Assembly: GCA_930367215.1 (NCBI GenBank)
Contig: OV884057.1
Span: 108,711,284 to 108,775,283, forward strand
Direction: 5' to 3'
DNA length: 64,000 bases
Source: Pollenia angustigena
Taxonomy: Eukaryota; Arthropoda; Insecta; Diptera; Polleniidae
Both the position numbers and the translations under genes were made by a program. This document shows positions 23,018 through 33,871 of this stretch, piece after piece. The first letter of the stretch is position 1. Every line of letters starts with the position of its first letter. Below the pieces are notes generated by a model. That model was not told where the DNA came from, searched no databases, and saw only the letters and a list, made by a program, of their open reading frames with translations.

Positions 23018-24296
23018 TTTTAATGGAATATAAGACTAGTTGTATAATTTCATTTTTATATTAAAAAATATGTATTTCAATGATCATTAATGCAATAATT
23101 TTCACCACATCCTACCCCACTGCTGATTTATTAATGTTATACGTGAATTTAGCATTATTTAAGGTGTAAAATAGAACTTACAGCAAAATAGCACTTACAG
23201 CAGACTTATCAAAATAAAAATTTCGTTAAAAAAAAGTTGACATTCATTAGTTAAGAATTTAGTTTAAGAAATGCAATTCATAAAAATATAATTTGTTTTG
23301 TTAAAATAAATAAAATATAATAATAAAATACTATTGGAAAAACTGCAGCGTGCGTTATGTAGCGTGCGTCACAAAGGGTTCACGGCTTTTGTCAAAAAAT
23401 CACAACATTTTTTGGCTGCGAATAAGTGCGTTTAGAATTCTCTTATAGTCATCTTTCTTTTAGGAAAACGCACTTCAACCTTTGAAGTTACTTCCACTTT
23501 TTGTAGCGTGCGTCACAAAACTTTGTGATCAATTACTTCGCAACAAATACTTGCTAAGAAATTATGATGTATGCCATTCGTAAGTACATATTAATGTCAC
23601 TAAAAAATACATATATAAAGTTGAAGCTATCTTTTTTGAAAGACCAAAAATAGTTTAGATTTCAAACAGAAAACGCGTGCGAATGTAGCGATCGTCACGC
23701 AGGATTTGCCCATATGTTCGATATGAATTTTACGTGTCGATTTTTTCCAAAAATGAAAAAATAAAAACTTTGAGTTAATACACTATTGTTGAAAAAGTGA
23801 GATATTTATGAATATGTAGTTCCGTGCATTTATTTTTTTGATGACCAGGAAGAATGGCTGAATTTAGTATACCCCTTACCGTTACAATAAAAAAAAACAT
23901 TATGAAGCGCCCGTGGAAATTTAAAAACATTTCACTTAACGTCGCTTGCATATTCCAAAAAGATCCCTCAGTCTCCTGGCAAAACAAATGCAGGAAAATT
24001 ACTTTTCTGACATTAATAGGTAAATTTTGTATTCAATTTTTTGTTTACCTTTTTGATTTTTTATTAAAAAATAATAAAAGTTCAGTTTCAAAATTGGGTA
24101 CGGGTACGGGTTCGGTCAGTAAAAGTGCGTTCGGTCGGATACTGCTTGCAAGTTCCCAAAATACGCTAAAACTTAATTTCAATATATTGGCCCATTTATA
24201 AATTATACCACCTTTTTATTTTAAATAGCATCTGGTCCCAATAAGATTTGAACAACAATATTTTTTAAGTTCTAATATGAAATATGTTTCACTTAC
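23018..24296. other. Intergenic; GTAGCGTGCGTCAC motif repeats and possible distal exon
   Basis: TAGCGTGCGTCACAAA occurs at about 23,359 and 23,503 and a variant (TAGCGATCGTCACGCA) at 23,686; this may be another TIR-element remnant ending near ATTTGCCCATATG. On the minus strand an acceptor-like TTTTGCCAG precedes an open stretch (ETEGSFWNMQATLSEMF, about 23,900-23,973) that could be a downstream exon of the BED-like exon, but no domain supports it. Confidence 0.3.
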
Positions 24297-24617
24297 CTTA
24301 ACATTGACAATATTAGATTGATTCTCAACCTCATAAAACCACACGCACTCTGGAGATTCTGATCTGAGGGAAGTATCCGCATTATGATCAATGATTTCTA
24401 AACTATCCCCTTTGCCATCATTCGCACAAGTTTCTAGGTTATTCAATTCTTTATCTTCAGAACTTTTTTCTTGGTTGTCCTGAACAGTACATGTGAATAA
24501 AGTTGCTTTACACAATATAATATTTTCGAAATCGGCGGAAACATCACCGTGTTGAGTTTGGGCATGGCGAAATAGTTTAGTATTATTCATTGTCAAATAA
24601 TTGGAAATATTACGACA
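24297..24617 (-). CDS. Putative internal exon of a BED-type zinc-finger protein
   Basis: A minus-strand open segment of 107 codons is bounded by a good acceptor (TTTTATCTTCAG, just right of 24,617) and a perfect donor (AAG|GTAAGT, 24,291-24,299). It begins CRNISNYLTMNNTKLFRHAQTQHGD, which fits the second half of a BED finger (a short turn, then N-T-x-L-x-R-H and H). An acidic linker (EKSSEDKELNNLE) follows. It ends SPECVWFYEVENQSNIVNVK, which looks like the start of a second BED finger (S-x-V-W-x-F/Y). Codon content is less AT-biased than the flanks. The flanking exons were not found, so this could be a host gene or a domesticated or decayed hAT-type gene. Confidence 0.4.
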
Positions 24618-24895
24618 CTGAAGATAAAAGGAGTGAGTTTTTGCTAATGGTCTATAACTTGTGACTAAAGCACTTCTTATTTGGGCAAATCGCTAAAAAT
24701 ATTTTCAACCGAATTAAATTTTAATTGTTTTTAAATATTGAGTTATGTATATTGAATAATTAACATAAACTTACAATAAATTTATTCATAAACTTGAACT
24801 GTATCATTAAAACAAATATTTAAAATTTAAAACTTAAATAGCCACAGAGTAAACAAATTTCCGGCACACAAAACAAAACATATTAAGGCCTAACC

Positions 24896-25155
24896 AGAAT
24901 GTGAATAACGTGGCTTAAGCAACCGAGCGAATACATGTAAATCATATGTGTAAAACCATGTTGAACTTAAGGGAACTTTTTGTTAAATTTAATGAAACTG
25001 TAATTTGCTTAAGCAAAGTGCGAAACTAATCGCACATTCCGTACGGAATCAAAAGTTTTTTATTTTGTTTTTGTTTTTTTTAATGTATTTGAGAGGCTTT
25101 TTTGTTTATTTTTGACAGTAGCTTAAGTTTGTTTATGCACATTCTGGTTGGGCCT
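24896..25155. mobile_element. Tourist-like MITE (AGGCCTAACCAGAATGTG family), TSD TTA
   Basis: AGGCCTAACCAGAATGTG and inverted CACATTCTGGTTGGGCCT; TTA at 24,893-24,895 and 25,156-25,158. A sister copy with its own TTA duplication is at 59,136-59,392. Both contain GCTTAAGC-rich interiors and CGTACGGAATCAAA. Confidence 0.85.
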
Positions 25156-25295
25156 TTAAACAGCTGACGGAAAACGTGTGTCGGTATCACAGGCATAATT
25201 GTGGTTGGTAGGTTGGTAGTAACGTGTACCAGAGATGGAGTATGGATGTAAATAATAATAAGGCGATAAAATTTTTTTATTTTTTTCATCTATAA

Positions 25296-25572
25296 ATCGG
25301 CTCATACACTTGCAATAAAATTGTTTAAATTTACGTATTGCACTATTATATCGCCAATGTGTATGTGATATTCGAAGGTGGCACAATGTATTAGCAACAA
25401 TCAAAAGACTTTTGATTTTTATTGCACAATGCTGTTTATGTTATTCCCATAGGCTTTTACCTTTTTATTGAAGGAATTAATCCAATGTGCGGCTTATTGC
25501 ATAATACGAGTATAGGACACAATGAAAATAATATGGCGAATGTCATACACAATAATATTGCAAGTGCATGGG
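25296..25572. mobile_element. Diverged member of the AGCGGCCCATACAC MITE family, reverse orientation
   Basis: CGGCTCATACACTTGCAATA at the left and TATTGCAAGTGCATGGGCCG at the right, with the family interior (AAAGACTTTTGATTTTTATTGCAC) in reverse. No TTA duplication remains, so the ends have decayed. Confidence 0.7.
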
Positions 25573-25791
25573 CCGCTGAGAATACCAGCTCGGCGGCAGG
25601 TTCAGAAAAAATATATTGATAAAACTGTGAGATAAAATCAATATGAAAGAAAACAGAATTACAAAATTAAATTAAACATTCATGGAGAGTAATTTCACAT
25701 AACTTTTGTACTTTCAGCCACAAGGTTGTTTCTTCGATTTTTTGTTAATAATAAACCACAGGTAACATATCGACCGAAACATGCAAATTCA

Positions 25792-25952
25792 TATATCGTC
25801 GGCTAAATATGCAAACCTGCTCACTCCCTTATACCAAATTTTACAGGAGAGGCCTGTAAAATTTGGTATAAGAAAAACTTTCTCTTCCACAGGGATTTAA
25901 AATTTTCTTAAAAAGTGGATTTGGCATTCTTGCATACTAAGCCGACGATATA
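25792..25952. repeat. Nested palindrome with a perfect 19-bp hairpin
   Basis: Outer inverted repeat TATATCGTCGGCT (25,792-25,804) / AGCCGACGATATA (25,940-25,952). Within it, a perfect 19-bp stem TTATACCAAATTTTACAGG (25,829-25,847) pairs with 25,853-25,871 across a 5-nt loop. Possibly a tiny foldback element. Confidence 0.7.
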
Positions 25953-26019
25953 CTTATGTATATGTATGTTTTCTTTATATTTGCATAAATAGTTATGGTC
26001 AAATTTCGACCAATGGGCA

Positions 26020-26460
26020 AACACTTGTATGTATTGATAGAAGTATTATGTATTTATCTTTTTTAAATAAAACCACACTAACAAAAAACAGAAACCATAA
26101 AAATAAATGTACACAAAAAGATATGTCAAAATGAAACAAGAATGAATCGTGTAAACAGCATGTTTGGCAAACTAGTTTCAGAAAGTGAAACAAGCATGAT
26201 ACAAAGAAAACAAGATAACGCATTCAGCTTTAAAAAATAAAATGTTTCTGCGCATCTACTACGTCACATCAGCGTATAAGTACAGCTTAAATATAGACAC
26301 ACAAGCAAACAAACATGTGTATAAAATTCTGATGTGACGTCATACTAAACAGTTATATTTTATAAACATGCGCAATGCGTAATCTTGTTTTTATCATTCT
26401 TGTGAAACAAATGGTTAATTTCATCGTATGAACATAGCATTAGTCAAACCAGTACTCAAC
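26020..26460. repeat. Repeat with internal ACGTCACATCAG inverted repeat
   Basis: ACGTCACATCAG (26,261-26,272) is inverted at 26,329-26,340, next to the palindrome TGACGTCA. ACTAGTTTCAGAAAG and TATGAACATAGCATTAG are shared with 11,440-11,520, so this is a dispersed repeat. Boundaries uncertain. Confidence 0.4.
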
Positions 26461-26610
26461 AGATATGGACATCAGGAGCACTCTTTGTTGTATGTGTTCT
26501 TTTGTCAATCTTCCATTATCCGGCACTGCTAAAGCCAAAGCAACCTTTTCGAATACCGTTTTTTCCTTAATATTATTTTAAAAGCATATGATGCAACTTT
26601 TAAAAAATAA

Positions 26611-26735
26611 TAGTATTGTAAGTCCCCTTTTAGACAGGCAAAGTTTACTTTGCAAAGTCTTGTGTAGTTCTCTTTTAAACTTTGTTTGATGTTTAGACAC
26701 ACAAAGTTTAATTTGACAAATTTTTGTTTATTCGT
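26611..26735. repeat. MITE fragment, end AGTCCCCTTTTAGACAGGC
   Basis: Its left 55 bp are the reverse complement of 29,375-29,430 (end GCCTGTCTAAAAGGGGACT). Each is one arm of what was probably the same short inverted-repeat element family; neither has both ends well preserved. Confidence 0.5.
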
Positions 26736-26931
26736 TGTTGCAGCCAAAATGTACTTAATACAGAAAAAAAATTTAAATTTTTTACGCTAATTGTACTTAA
26801 TGCCAAAAAAATATTTTTCACAAGTTTTATTATTTGAATAACAAAGAATTTACATTAAAATGCACTTGTGCTATACATTTATATTTGAAATATACCTTTG
26901 GCAATTAACAAAAAGAAAAATTAAGTAAATA

Positions 26932-27484
26932 CAGTACTTTTCGCTTATAGTCACATCCTTTAGTTGCAACCATAACGTGGACTATATCGCTAATGTGACT
27001 ATAAGCCTAATTCACATATATGCCACTAATGACGCATATAACCGAATTCGAATATAATCAAGTTATGTGAATAAAGGAAATTAAAAATGCATATAAATAA
27101 CACCGACATCAGGCTTATGGCTTTACAACAGAGTTGCATACTCTATAAAAAATAGTTAAAATAATAACAATATATTTCATAACTGATACCAACGGCAAAA
27201 ACTAATTTTTTACGAGTAGAGAGTTGATGACAAAAATTAAATGATTTAATTCCTTCTTTCTTTGGATGGATTTTTTATTCGAAAACTAAAAAGAACTTAG
27301 TAAATTTTGCTAATGTGACAATAACGCCATTATTTTGCTTTACTCTTCCCTTTGACTTTTGTTGATTAATGCTATATATGGCAAATGTGCTTATATCGCT
27401 AAATGGAGCGACAAAATAATCAGATAAAATGGACTACATCGCTAATGTGACTAAAAGCGTTGTGACTATAAACGAAAAGTACTG
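26932..27484. mobile_element. Tc1/mariner (pogo-like) MITE, TSD TA
   Basis: CAGTACTTTTCGCTTATAGT at the left, CGAAAAGTACTG at the right, TA at 26,930-26,931 and 27,485-27,486. CGCTAATGTGACTATAAGC is repeated inside at about 26,988, 27,309 and 27,439. TA duplication and a CAGTA start fit pogo/Tigger-type elements. No transposase (553 bp). Confidence 0.8.
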
Positions 27485-27563
27485 TAATAAGGAATTTAGA
27501 CGAAGAATCTTAAGCTTGTTTTTTTAGATTTGAAAGTGGAACAGGCTAAAAATGTTTTACCTG

Positions 27564-27830
27564 CCCAGTAAAAACTTCGCCAGCAAAATAATGTGTTAAG
27601 TAATCAGGAAAATGTTAAAATACTACTTCCAATTCTACTGAAAGAACCAATGAATTTAACAAGGGATGTCCCAAAATGAACGCATTTTTATGTAAGTCAT
27701 TTTTTTCCTACATACATCTGAAAAATAAGTAGTTATAAAAGTAATTATAGTAGTTATATAGAAGAAAGCTATTTAATAATTAGTGAAAGAAGCTATTCAT
27801 TTTAAAAAAGTAGGCGAAGTTTTTACTGGG
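27564..27830. mobile_element. 267-bp MITE, TIR CCCAGTAAAAACTTCGCC
   Basis: A perfect 18-bp inverted repeat at both ends. No convincing TSD, so superfamily unknown. Confidence 0.7.
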
Positions 27831-27927
27831 TAGTAATGCCCGTAATTTCTACTAAAAATATCTAGCTGTGTATAGATATCTATGGTGCAAGAAATTTTTC
27901 ATAATTTTAACACGTATGATTTGCTTA

Positions 27928-28078
27928 GACCCCTTTCACACTCGGCAAGTTACTTGCGCAAGTCTCTTGCGCAACTCTTGGTTTGTAGTCGTCAGCGGTA
28001 AGGTCGGGGTAAGGAAAAAAAAAATTTCTACAGACTTTGTTGTTCTCGGCAAGTAACTTGCCGAGTGTGAAAGGGGTC
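27928..28078. mobile_element. 151-bp Tourist-like MITE, TSD TTA
   Basis: GACCCCTTTCACACTCGGCA and inverted TGCCGAGTGTGAAAGGGGTC-type ends (TIR over 25 bp), with TTA at 27,925-27,927 and 28,079-28,081. Confidence 0.85.
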
Positions 28079-28165
28079 TTACTGGTTCAAGTGTATTTTA
28101 TGTTCCACCATCGATAAAAATACAAATATTGTCATATTTAAAAGAAAACTTAAAGGAAAAAACTT

Positions 28166-28903
28166 ATATCGGCATTTCCTCAAAATAGTCTACCAGGATG
28201 AAAAAATAAAATGTTGATTATCATCGTCTTTTATTGTTTATTTATATAAAAAAAGTCTATGTTTTTATAAAAGAGTGGTTTTATAGCATATCTCAGCTGT
28301 TTTACTTGAGGAAATTACGCTGAAAACTGGAACATTTTATATTTTCTAAGTATTTAAGCTACTTCTAAAGACATTTTTATACACTTATTTTACATGCAAA
28401 AAATATGTTATCTTTACACTCTTTCTTCATAATCTCTGCATTACAATCAATTGCAAAAGAAGTATTAAGATTTTTAATAAGGAAATTTGAAGATATTTAT
28501 GGGAATGCATGGTGAAAAATCATACGTTCGCGCCCCGTACGTTCGCGTCCGGTACATAAGCTATTTAAACAAAAACTAAGAGAGATATTTTATTTTGTAA
28601 ATACTGGATGGAGATGTACATTTATACACTCTTAAAATAAATTAATCAGTTTTGAATATTCCGTTCCATTAAGCATATTTTTACATTTCAGTACTGTCAG
28701 CCAAAGTTTACTTCTATTTTGCGTACGTTCGTGACCACATGTTTATAACTATGTATTATAAAAAATTTAAACTCGATGACATCCATCATTTGCACTAAAC
28801 TTAAAGCTACCCAATTGCCAAAAAAAAAAAAAAAAGTTTTGTTTTCTATATTATTTGTAAATCAAAAGCGTACGAACGTACGTTAGTGACCCCAGGAAAT
28901 GCC
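28166..28903 (+). mobile_element. TIR element (GGCATTTCC family), uninterrupted copy
   Basis: It runs from GGCATTTCCTC to AGGAAATGCC. It matches 14,090-14,571 plus 16,101-16,338 in reverse complement. CGTACG-centred motifs (ACGTTCG) recur at about 28,523, 28,540, 28,724 and 28,871. No coding capacity. It supplies the empty site that defines the nested element at 14,572-16,100. Confidence 0.65.
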
Positions 28904-29471
28904 CATATATAAAATATTTAATTAAAAAATTACAACAATCAGGATAGTAAGGAACATAAAATTATTATTTTTAAAGAAGATGAAAATTCGTTTGGTATAT
29001 GAAATTAGTTTTGTTACATATTTTTTTATACATATTTAATTTTTTTTATTTTAAACTATAGCAACAAGATTCATAAGACTTTAGTAATAATTTGTTTGAA
29101 TTAAATTCGACATCGTATTTGCATAAAGGCGATTTCTTTGCTTTGTTTTTATCATATTTTGGTAGGAAAACGCGTTTGCAATTTTTAAATTGTACTAAAT
29201 TTGCACTGGAATACTTTATTACTTTTGCACTGCTAATAGTAGTAAAAAAAGTACAATTGTACTACCAACTTTATCATCCCTGCTCAGAAATAAACTACGA
29301 ACGAAAAACAAAAGGAATTTGAGAGTACAGCAAAGTTCGTACTCCCCCGCTATTCTCTTTTCCCCTCCCTTCCATAAACTCAAGACTTTGCAAAGTAAAC
29401 TTTGCCTGTCTAAAAGGGGACTAAGCAGTTGAACAACGGTTAAATGTTGAATTTTTTTTATAGAGTTCTTA
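28904..29471. other. Intergenic with a MITE arm at 29,326-29,430
   Basis: Nothing gene-like. 29,326-29,430 ends with the AAGTAAACTTTGCCTGTC / AAAAGGGGACT arm shared with 26,611-26,665. Confidence 0.4.
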
Positions 29472-29763
29472 AGCGGCCCATACACTTGCAATATTATTGT
29501 ATATGATATCCGCCATATTATTTCCATTTTGTCCTATATTATGCAATAAGTAGCACAAAATTAACATAACCTATAGGAATAACATAAACAGCATTGTACA
29601 ATGTTGCAAACACATTTCACTTTCTTTTCGTTGTGCAATAAAAATCAAAGTCTTTTGATTTTTGCCAATATATTGTGTCACCTTCGAATATCACATACAC
29701 ATTGGCGATATAATTGTGCAATGCGTGAAATTGAACAATTTTATTGCAAGTGTATGAGCCGCT
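29472..29763. mobile_element. Tourist-like MITE just upstream of Ppt2, TSD TTA
   Basis: AGCGGCCCATACACTTGCAA and inverted TTGCAAGTGTATGAGCCGCT-type end; TTA at 29,469-29,471 and 29,764-29,766. Same family as 7400-7715. It ends 33 bp before the first DREF-type motif and 228 bp before the Ppt2 start codon. Confidence 0.88.
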
Positions 29764-29796
29764 TTAAAAATATCGAGTTCGATAGTCGTTAATAAA

Positions 29797-29804
29797 TATC
29801 GATA
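29797..29804. promoter_or_regulatory. DREF-type motif TATCGATA (distal)
   Basis: A perfect TATCGATA, 188 bp upstream of the Ppt2 ATG. In Drosophila this core recruits DREF at housekeeping promoters, which suits a lysosomal enzyme gene. Function here is inferred. Confidence 0.5.
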
Positions 29805-29849
29805 TATAGGTATTTTATATATCAACGATATGCATCGACTTTTTTTAAA

Positions 29850-29857
29850 TATCGATA
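29850..29857. promoter_or_regulatory. DREF-type motif TATCGATA (proximal)
   Basis: A second perfect TATCGATA, 135 bp upstream of the Ppt2 ATG, surrounded by further ATCGAT-like half sites (29,769-29,875). Confidence 0.5.
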
Positions 29858-29991
29858 TTTTGACATATCAATATTTATTGCCCATCCCTAAATAGCACAA
29901 CAAAAACAATGATTACTGGCAAAAAATAACACTATAAATCAAAATATACGCAAATCCTTTGTTTTCATAAACTTTACGCAATTTTTTGGTC

Positions 29992-31121
29992 ATGAATTCA
30001 GCCGGCCTCATTCTAAAATATTTGTTTGGATTCAGTTTAATTTTTACGGCAGTGCCATATAAGCCGGTTGTAATTTTCCATGGAATTCTTTCTGGGTCGG
30101 AATCTATGATGTCTTTGCAAAGATATATTGAATTGGTTGGTATATGTTCATAAATGATGAGAAAGAAATATGTTGTGCTAAAAAATATTTCCTCGAATTT
30201 TGTAGCAACATGTTGGAACAAAAGTATATAATTGCGACTTGTTTAGCAATTGGAACAGTCTAGAGAATGCTTGGAAACAAGTATCTCAGTACAGAGATTA
30301 CTTAGACTCTATTCAGAAACTTCATCCTGAAGGAATTATAGTTTTGGGTAAGATATAAAATAAAACTATTTTTTTATTTTGGTTGCATGTGTTTAAGTAG
30401 ATGTAAATTATTTAAGGTTATTCCCAAGGCGGACTGTTGGCCCGAGCTACTATACAATCTATGCCAAATCATAATGTCAAAGTATTCATATCTCTATCAT
30501 CTCCCCAAGCTGGACAGTATGGAAGTAATTTTACTTTTCAAAATATCATACATATTAGTATAATAATGTAAATATTTATTTCAGCAAGCTTTTTGCATTT
30601 GATATTTCCTGATTTGGCAGCTAAAACTGCTTTTGAACTTTTCTATTCAAAGGTGGGACAACATACCTCAGTGGGAAACTATTGGAATGATCCGAATAAA
30701 CAGGATTTATATTTAAAGTTTAGTTTGTTTTTGCCTTATATTAACAATAAATTAAAGTCAACAAATTCATCTGAATTTAAAAGTGCACTTACGCGTTTGG
30801 ATAAAATGGTACTTATTGGCGGTCCTAATGATGGCGTTATTACGCCATGGGAATCAAGGTTGAAATAACAACACGATAATATTAAACGATATGTATTTGT
30901 ATTTGTATATTTTTTATTTCAGCCATTTTGGATATTATAATGGTTCATTGGATGTTGTCCCCTTCAATAAACGTGAAATATATACATCTGACGCTATTGG
31001 CTTGAAAACTTTAGCCGATCATGGAAAACTTATTATTGTAGTTAGACCCTTTGTTCATCATCTTACATGGCATACAAATAAGCACATCATTAAAGAAGTA
31101 ATTTTACCGCATTTAACATAA
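29992..31121 (+). CDS. Ppt2: Lysosomal palmitoyl-protein (S-acyl) thioesterase 2, five exons, complete
   Basis: Exons 29,992-30,135, 30,206-30,347, 30,417-30,524, 30,585-30,858 and 30,923-31,121; introns of 60-70 bp, all GT-AG. The product is 288 aa (human PPT2 about 302). It hydrolyses acyl thioesters in the lysosome. An N-terminal hydrophobic signal peptide ([15 protein letters not shown], residues 6-20) leads into YKPVVIFHG. The alpha/beta-hydrolase triad is visible: Ser98 in GYSQGG, Asp214 in GGPNDGV, His269 in VHHLTWH. The family motifs [11 protein letters not shown] and NYWNDP are present. Possible N-glycosylation at Asn192 and Asn229. The start is the first ATG after an in-frame stop at 29,968. 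The exon 1 donor (GTTGGT) is weak but is the only site that keeps frame and the length seen in PPT2. No lesion found: the one clearly functional gene here. Paralogy with PPT1 is less likely given PPT2-specific motifs. Confidence 0.93.
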
Positions 31122-31284
31122 AAAGTTTTAATTTCTGTAAAATTACTGTATCAAAGGCACAAAAACGAATTTGTATCGTAGCTTTAAAAAATAGTACTTC
31201 ATCAGTAAAGTACTTTTAGTAATGTAAATGCTCAAGAGCGCATTTTTTTTTTTTTTTTTTTTTTTGAAGTTACTTTTTCCGCTT

Positions 31285-31290
31285 AATAAA
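31285..31290 (+). terminator. Candidate polyadenylation signal of Ppt2
   Basis: AATAAA, 164 bp after the stop codon and just beyond a long T run (about 31,240-31,265). No closer canonical hexamer was seen. Confidence 0.45.
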
Positions 31291-31299
31291 ACGAGGTAG

Positions 31300-32286
31300 A
31301 ATTTTAAATTAAGCATATTAAAGTATTAAATTATATTAAATTTAAAAGATACCCAGAAAACATAGAAAAATACACTATGTATTGCCAAAAGTATTGCTGG
31401 GATGAAAAATATTATTGCGGCAATAATCGATTTCGTATTGCGGAAGATACTTCCTTCGGGAAAAAACGTGTTTCGGTGGCAATACAGACAGGGAAACCAT
31501 AAATATGCAAATGCAGGTTTTTCCTTGTGCGACCAATGAAGTCACAAACAATATATTTATCCGTTTTCAAGCCTTTTATGAATTTTGGCATCGATTTTTT
31601 AGTGCATATTTTACCGTTTGCAGCTTTTTTGTGTATAATTTAGCTAAACCAGCATTTTTGCAACATATTTTAAGTTTATAGCGCATATTTTGCCTTTTTA
31701 AGGCATATTTTGATACATGTACATAGGGGCTTTCGCAGAAAATAATTTTTGTTTTTTTTTCAAAATTCTGTTAACTCAATTTCGCCATCTGCATTTAATG
31801 GCAAAGCAGACAAAGCAGGTTGTCATTAAAGATAAATATTATGCGATGTGTATAATTCATAGAAATGTAGACTAATCTTTTAGTATACCGATCACTTAAA
31901 GTGATCTAATGATGTCCATCCGTTCGTTCGGCTGGTTTTTAGGCTTTTTTTTCAAATTTTGTTATTAAATTGTTAAATATCTTGTCTTCAAAATTACCAA
32001 TTTTTGATTTTTTTAGGGCATATTTTTAACATTTTCCATTTTTTACCGCATATTTAATGCGCATAAAACGTGTTTTTTAGAGCATATTTCTGGTTTCCCT
32101 GTTTATTAGCAATAAAATTTCAGCATGTGCCCAATTTTTATTTTTGATAAATAGTTATGTACACTGAACTTTATTGTTGAGGGAAACCTAGCTTCCATGC
32201 GCATTTCACTGGTTGCTTAGGCCAGATCATCAGGAAACCTTTTCAAAAGATTTTAGAAAAGCTAAAAACGTTATACAAATTTTATC
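31300..32286. other. Intergenic with a possible hAT-like MITE at 31,489-32,101
   Basis: CAGGGAAACCA near 31,489 and inverted TGGTTTCCCTG ending near 32,101 bound a segment rich in GCATATTTT repeats. No matching 8-bp flanks, so membership of hAT is a guess. The rest shows no feature. Confidence 0.4.
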
Positions 32287-32610
32287 ACGGTTTACAACTC
32301 AACTCAGTTGAGTTGTAATTTCTTAATTTTTGTATTATGGTTTACAACTTTGCTATATTGCGTTGAACAAAAATTACAGCTGATCACATCCAGTTGTCTT
32401 ATTTACAACTCAGTTGATAGGGGCCATAATAAATATACATATTAAATTTAGTTCAAAAATACGCGTTTTTCTTAATTTTGGTGTTTTTTGAAAATTAATA
32501 GTTAACGTATGGCGCCGCCAAGTTTTAAAACAAATTTGCTGTTTTGGTAAAATAGACAAAGACAGTTAGTTGTCTTAATTAAAACTCAACTGAGTTGAGT
32601 TGTAAACCGT
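32287..32610. mobile_element. Foldback MITE, TIR ACGGTTTACAACTCAACT
   Basis: ACGGTTTACAACTCAACTCA at the left is inverted at the right (TGAGTTGAGTTGTAAACCGT). The end itself contains ACTCAACTCAGTTGAGTT, a palindrome. No clear TSD. Confidence 0.7.
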
Positions 32611-33205
32611 AATAGGGTCCTATCTATTCAACAATTTTGACGTTTTTTCGCATCAAAAATCTCTATGAATAACACTTACATACATAGTTTTAAAAATATT
32701 TATCATTTTAAAATTATACGAACCTTTATGTTCAAAGTTGTTAAACAGGCAGTAATAATGTATGATCCTTCTCTTCCGAAAATTCATAATGTACATCTTA
32801 AAATGTATAAGAAAAATAATATACGTACAGGGGTGTGCTGGAAATCGAAATCGCAAAACGCAAGAATATTACAAGTCGTTTTTAAACAAGATTTCTGTAA
32901 TAAAAAAAAATTTTATGGCAAATATTATACAAATATTTCTCTATTTTATAGAATTTAATAACTAAAATAATAAAAATTAGATTAAAAGTTTTCGATTTCC
33001 ATCCCACCCCTGTTTTTTGTTTCGATTTGTAAAAGGCTAATTATAAAAACTTTATAAAAAAACTTGTTTTATAAGCCCAAAAAAAATTTTATAAATAAAG
33101 CTTATACCTAGTTTTTTTGAAAAATATAAACTATAACCAATGTAGGACGGCAAAAATTAATTACACAAGTTTACAAATTTAAATACAATTTTCGTTTGTT
33201 AGAAA
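32611..33205. other. No recognisable feature
   Basis: About 600 bp of AT-rich sequence; short overlapping frames lack any recognisable protein. Confidence 0.4.
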
Positions 33206-33340
33206 GTCTGGGTTCATACTATGAAAGTTTTCTTTCAGAAAGTCTGAGTTAATTAGTGAGAGGGGAAGAGAACATGCTGTTACTTTTTCCCCTCTCACCC
33301 ATAAATTCAGAAAGAAAACTTTCATAGTGTGATCCCAGAC
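33206..33340. mobile_element. 135-bp hairpin MITE, TIR GTCTGGGTTCATACTATG
   Basis: Arms GTCTGGGTTCATACTATGAA / TTCATAGTGTGATCCCAGAC continue inward through GAAAGTTTTCTTTC to a GAGAGGGGAAGAG centre. Possible AAA duplication. A sister copy starts at 62,037. Confidence 0.8.
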
Positions 33341-33871
33341 AAATGAAAGTTGGGTCTAAAGCATTGATGTCCATTCAAGCAAACAATTGTTTGTAAGCCC
33401 CACCCCTTTGTTTTTTACGCTCTTTAATTTAGTTGCACACGTACGGAAGATGAGTTGATCTTATTTCAAATACAGTGTGTAAGATAAGTAATAAAATTAA
33501 AAAAATATTTGAATGTTTTTACGAAATTGTCATAAAAGCATAAATGTAGAAGAATTTAGTGGAGTTTTTTCTACATATAATTCTTAATTTTAATTTCCAA
33601 ACATGCTCGCACTTCACATTGAATTTTTTTTAAGGGTGATATTTAAAAATTTCCAATTCTTTCTGTTTGTAAAAAATTTTTAAAAGTTAAAATTTTAAAA
33701 GTTAATTTAAAAAATAGAAAATTTAGTTGGACGGTATTATTATAAATATTTTACAATCAAAACAATTTATTTCTATTAAATTTAAATAAAATTTGTGCTA
33801 TTAGTTTTGCGTATCTCTGTATTTTGAAACTCTCTCATAATACATATGCAAAACATTTTTGAACATCAATG
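33341..33871. other. No recognisable feature; ancestral left flank of the hAT array
   Basis: AT-rich intergenic DNA ending ...GAACATCAATG just before the first GTCTAAAG. Confidence 0.4.

Noticed and set aside
23775..23987. Second exon for the BED-like gene
   Set aside because: An acceptor-like site exists, but the peptide lacks the expected finger residues and has no clear donor or stop context.
29913..30221. 102-codon minus-strand frame opposite the Ppt2 start
   Set aside because: The plus strand encodes PPT2 exons 1 and 2 with correct motifs and splice sites; the minus frame is a shadow.
31489..32101. Confident hAT call for the CAGGGAAACCA element
   Set aside because: TIRs pair, but no 8-bp duplication is present on the flanks.
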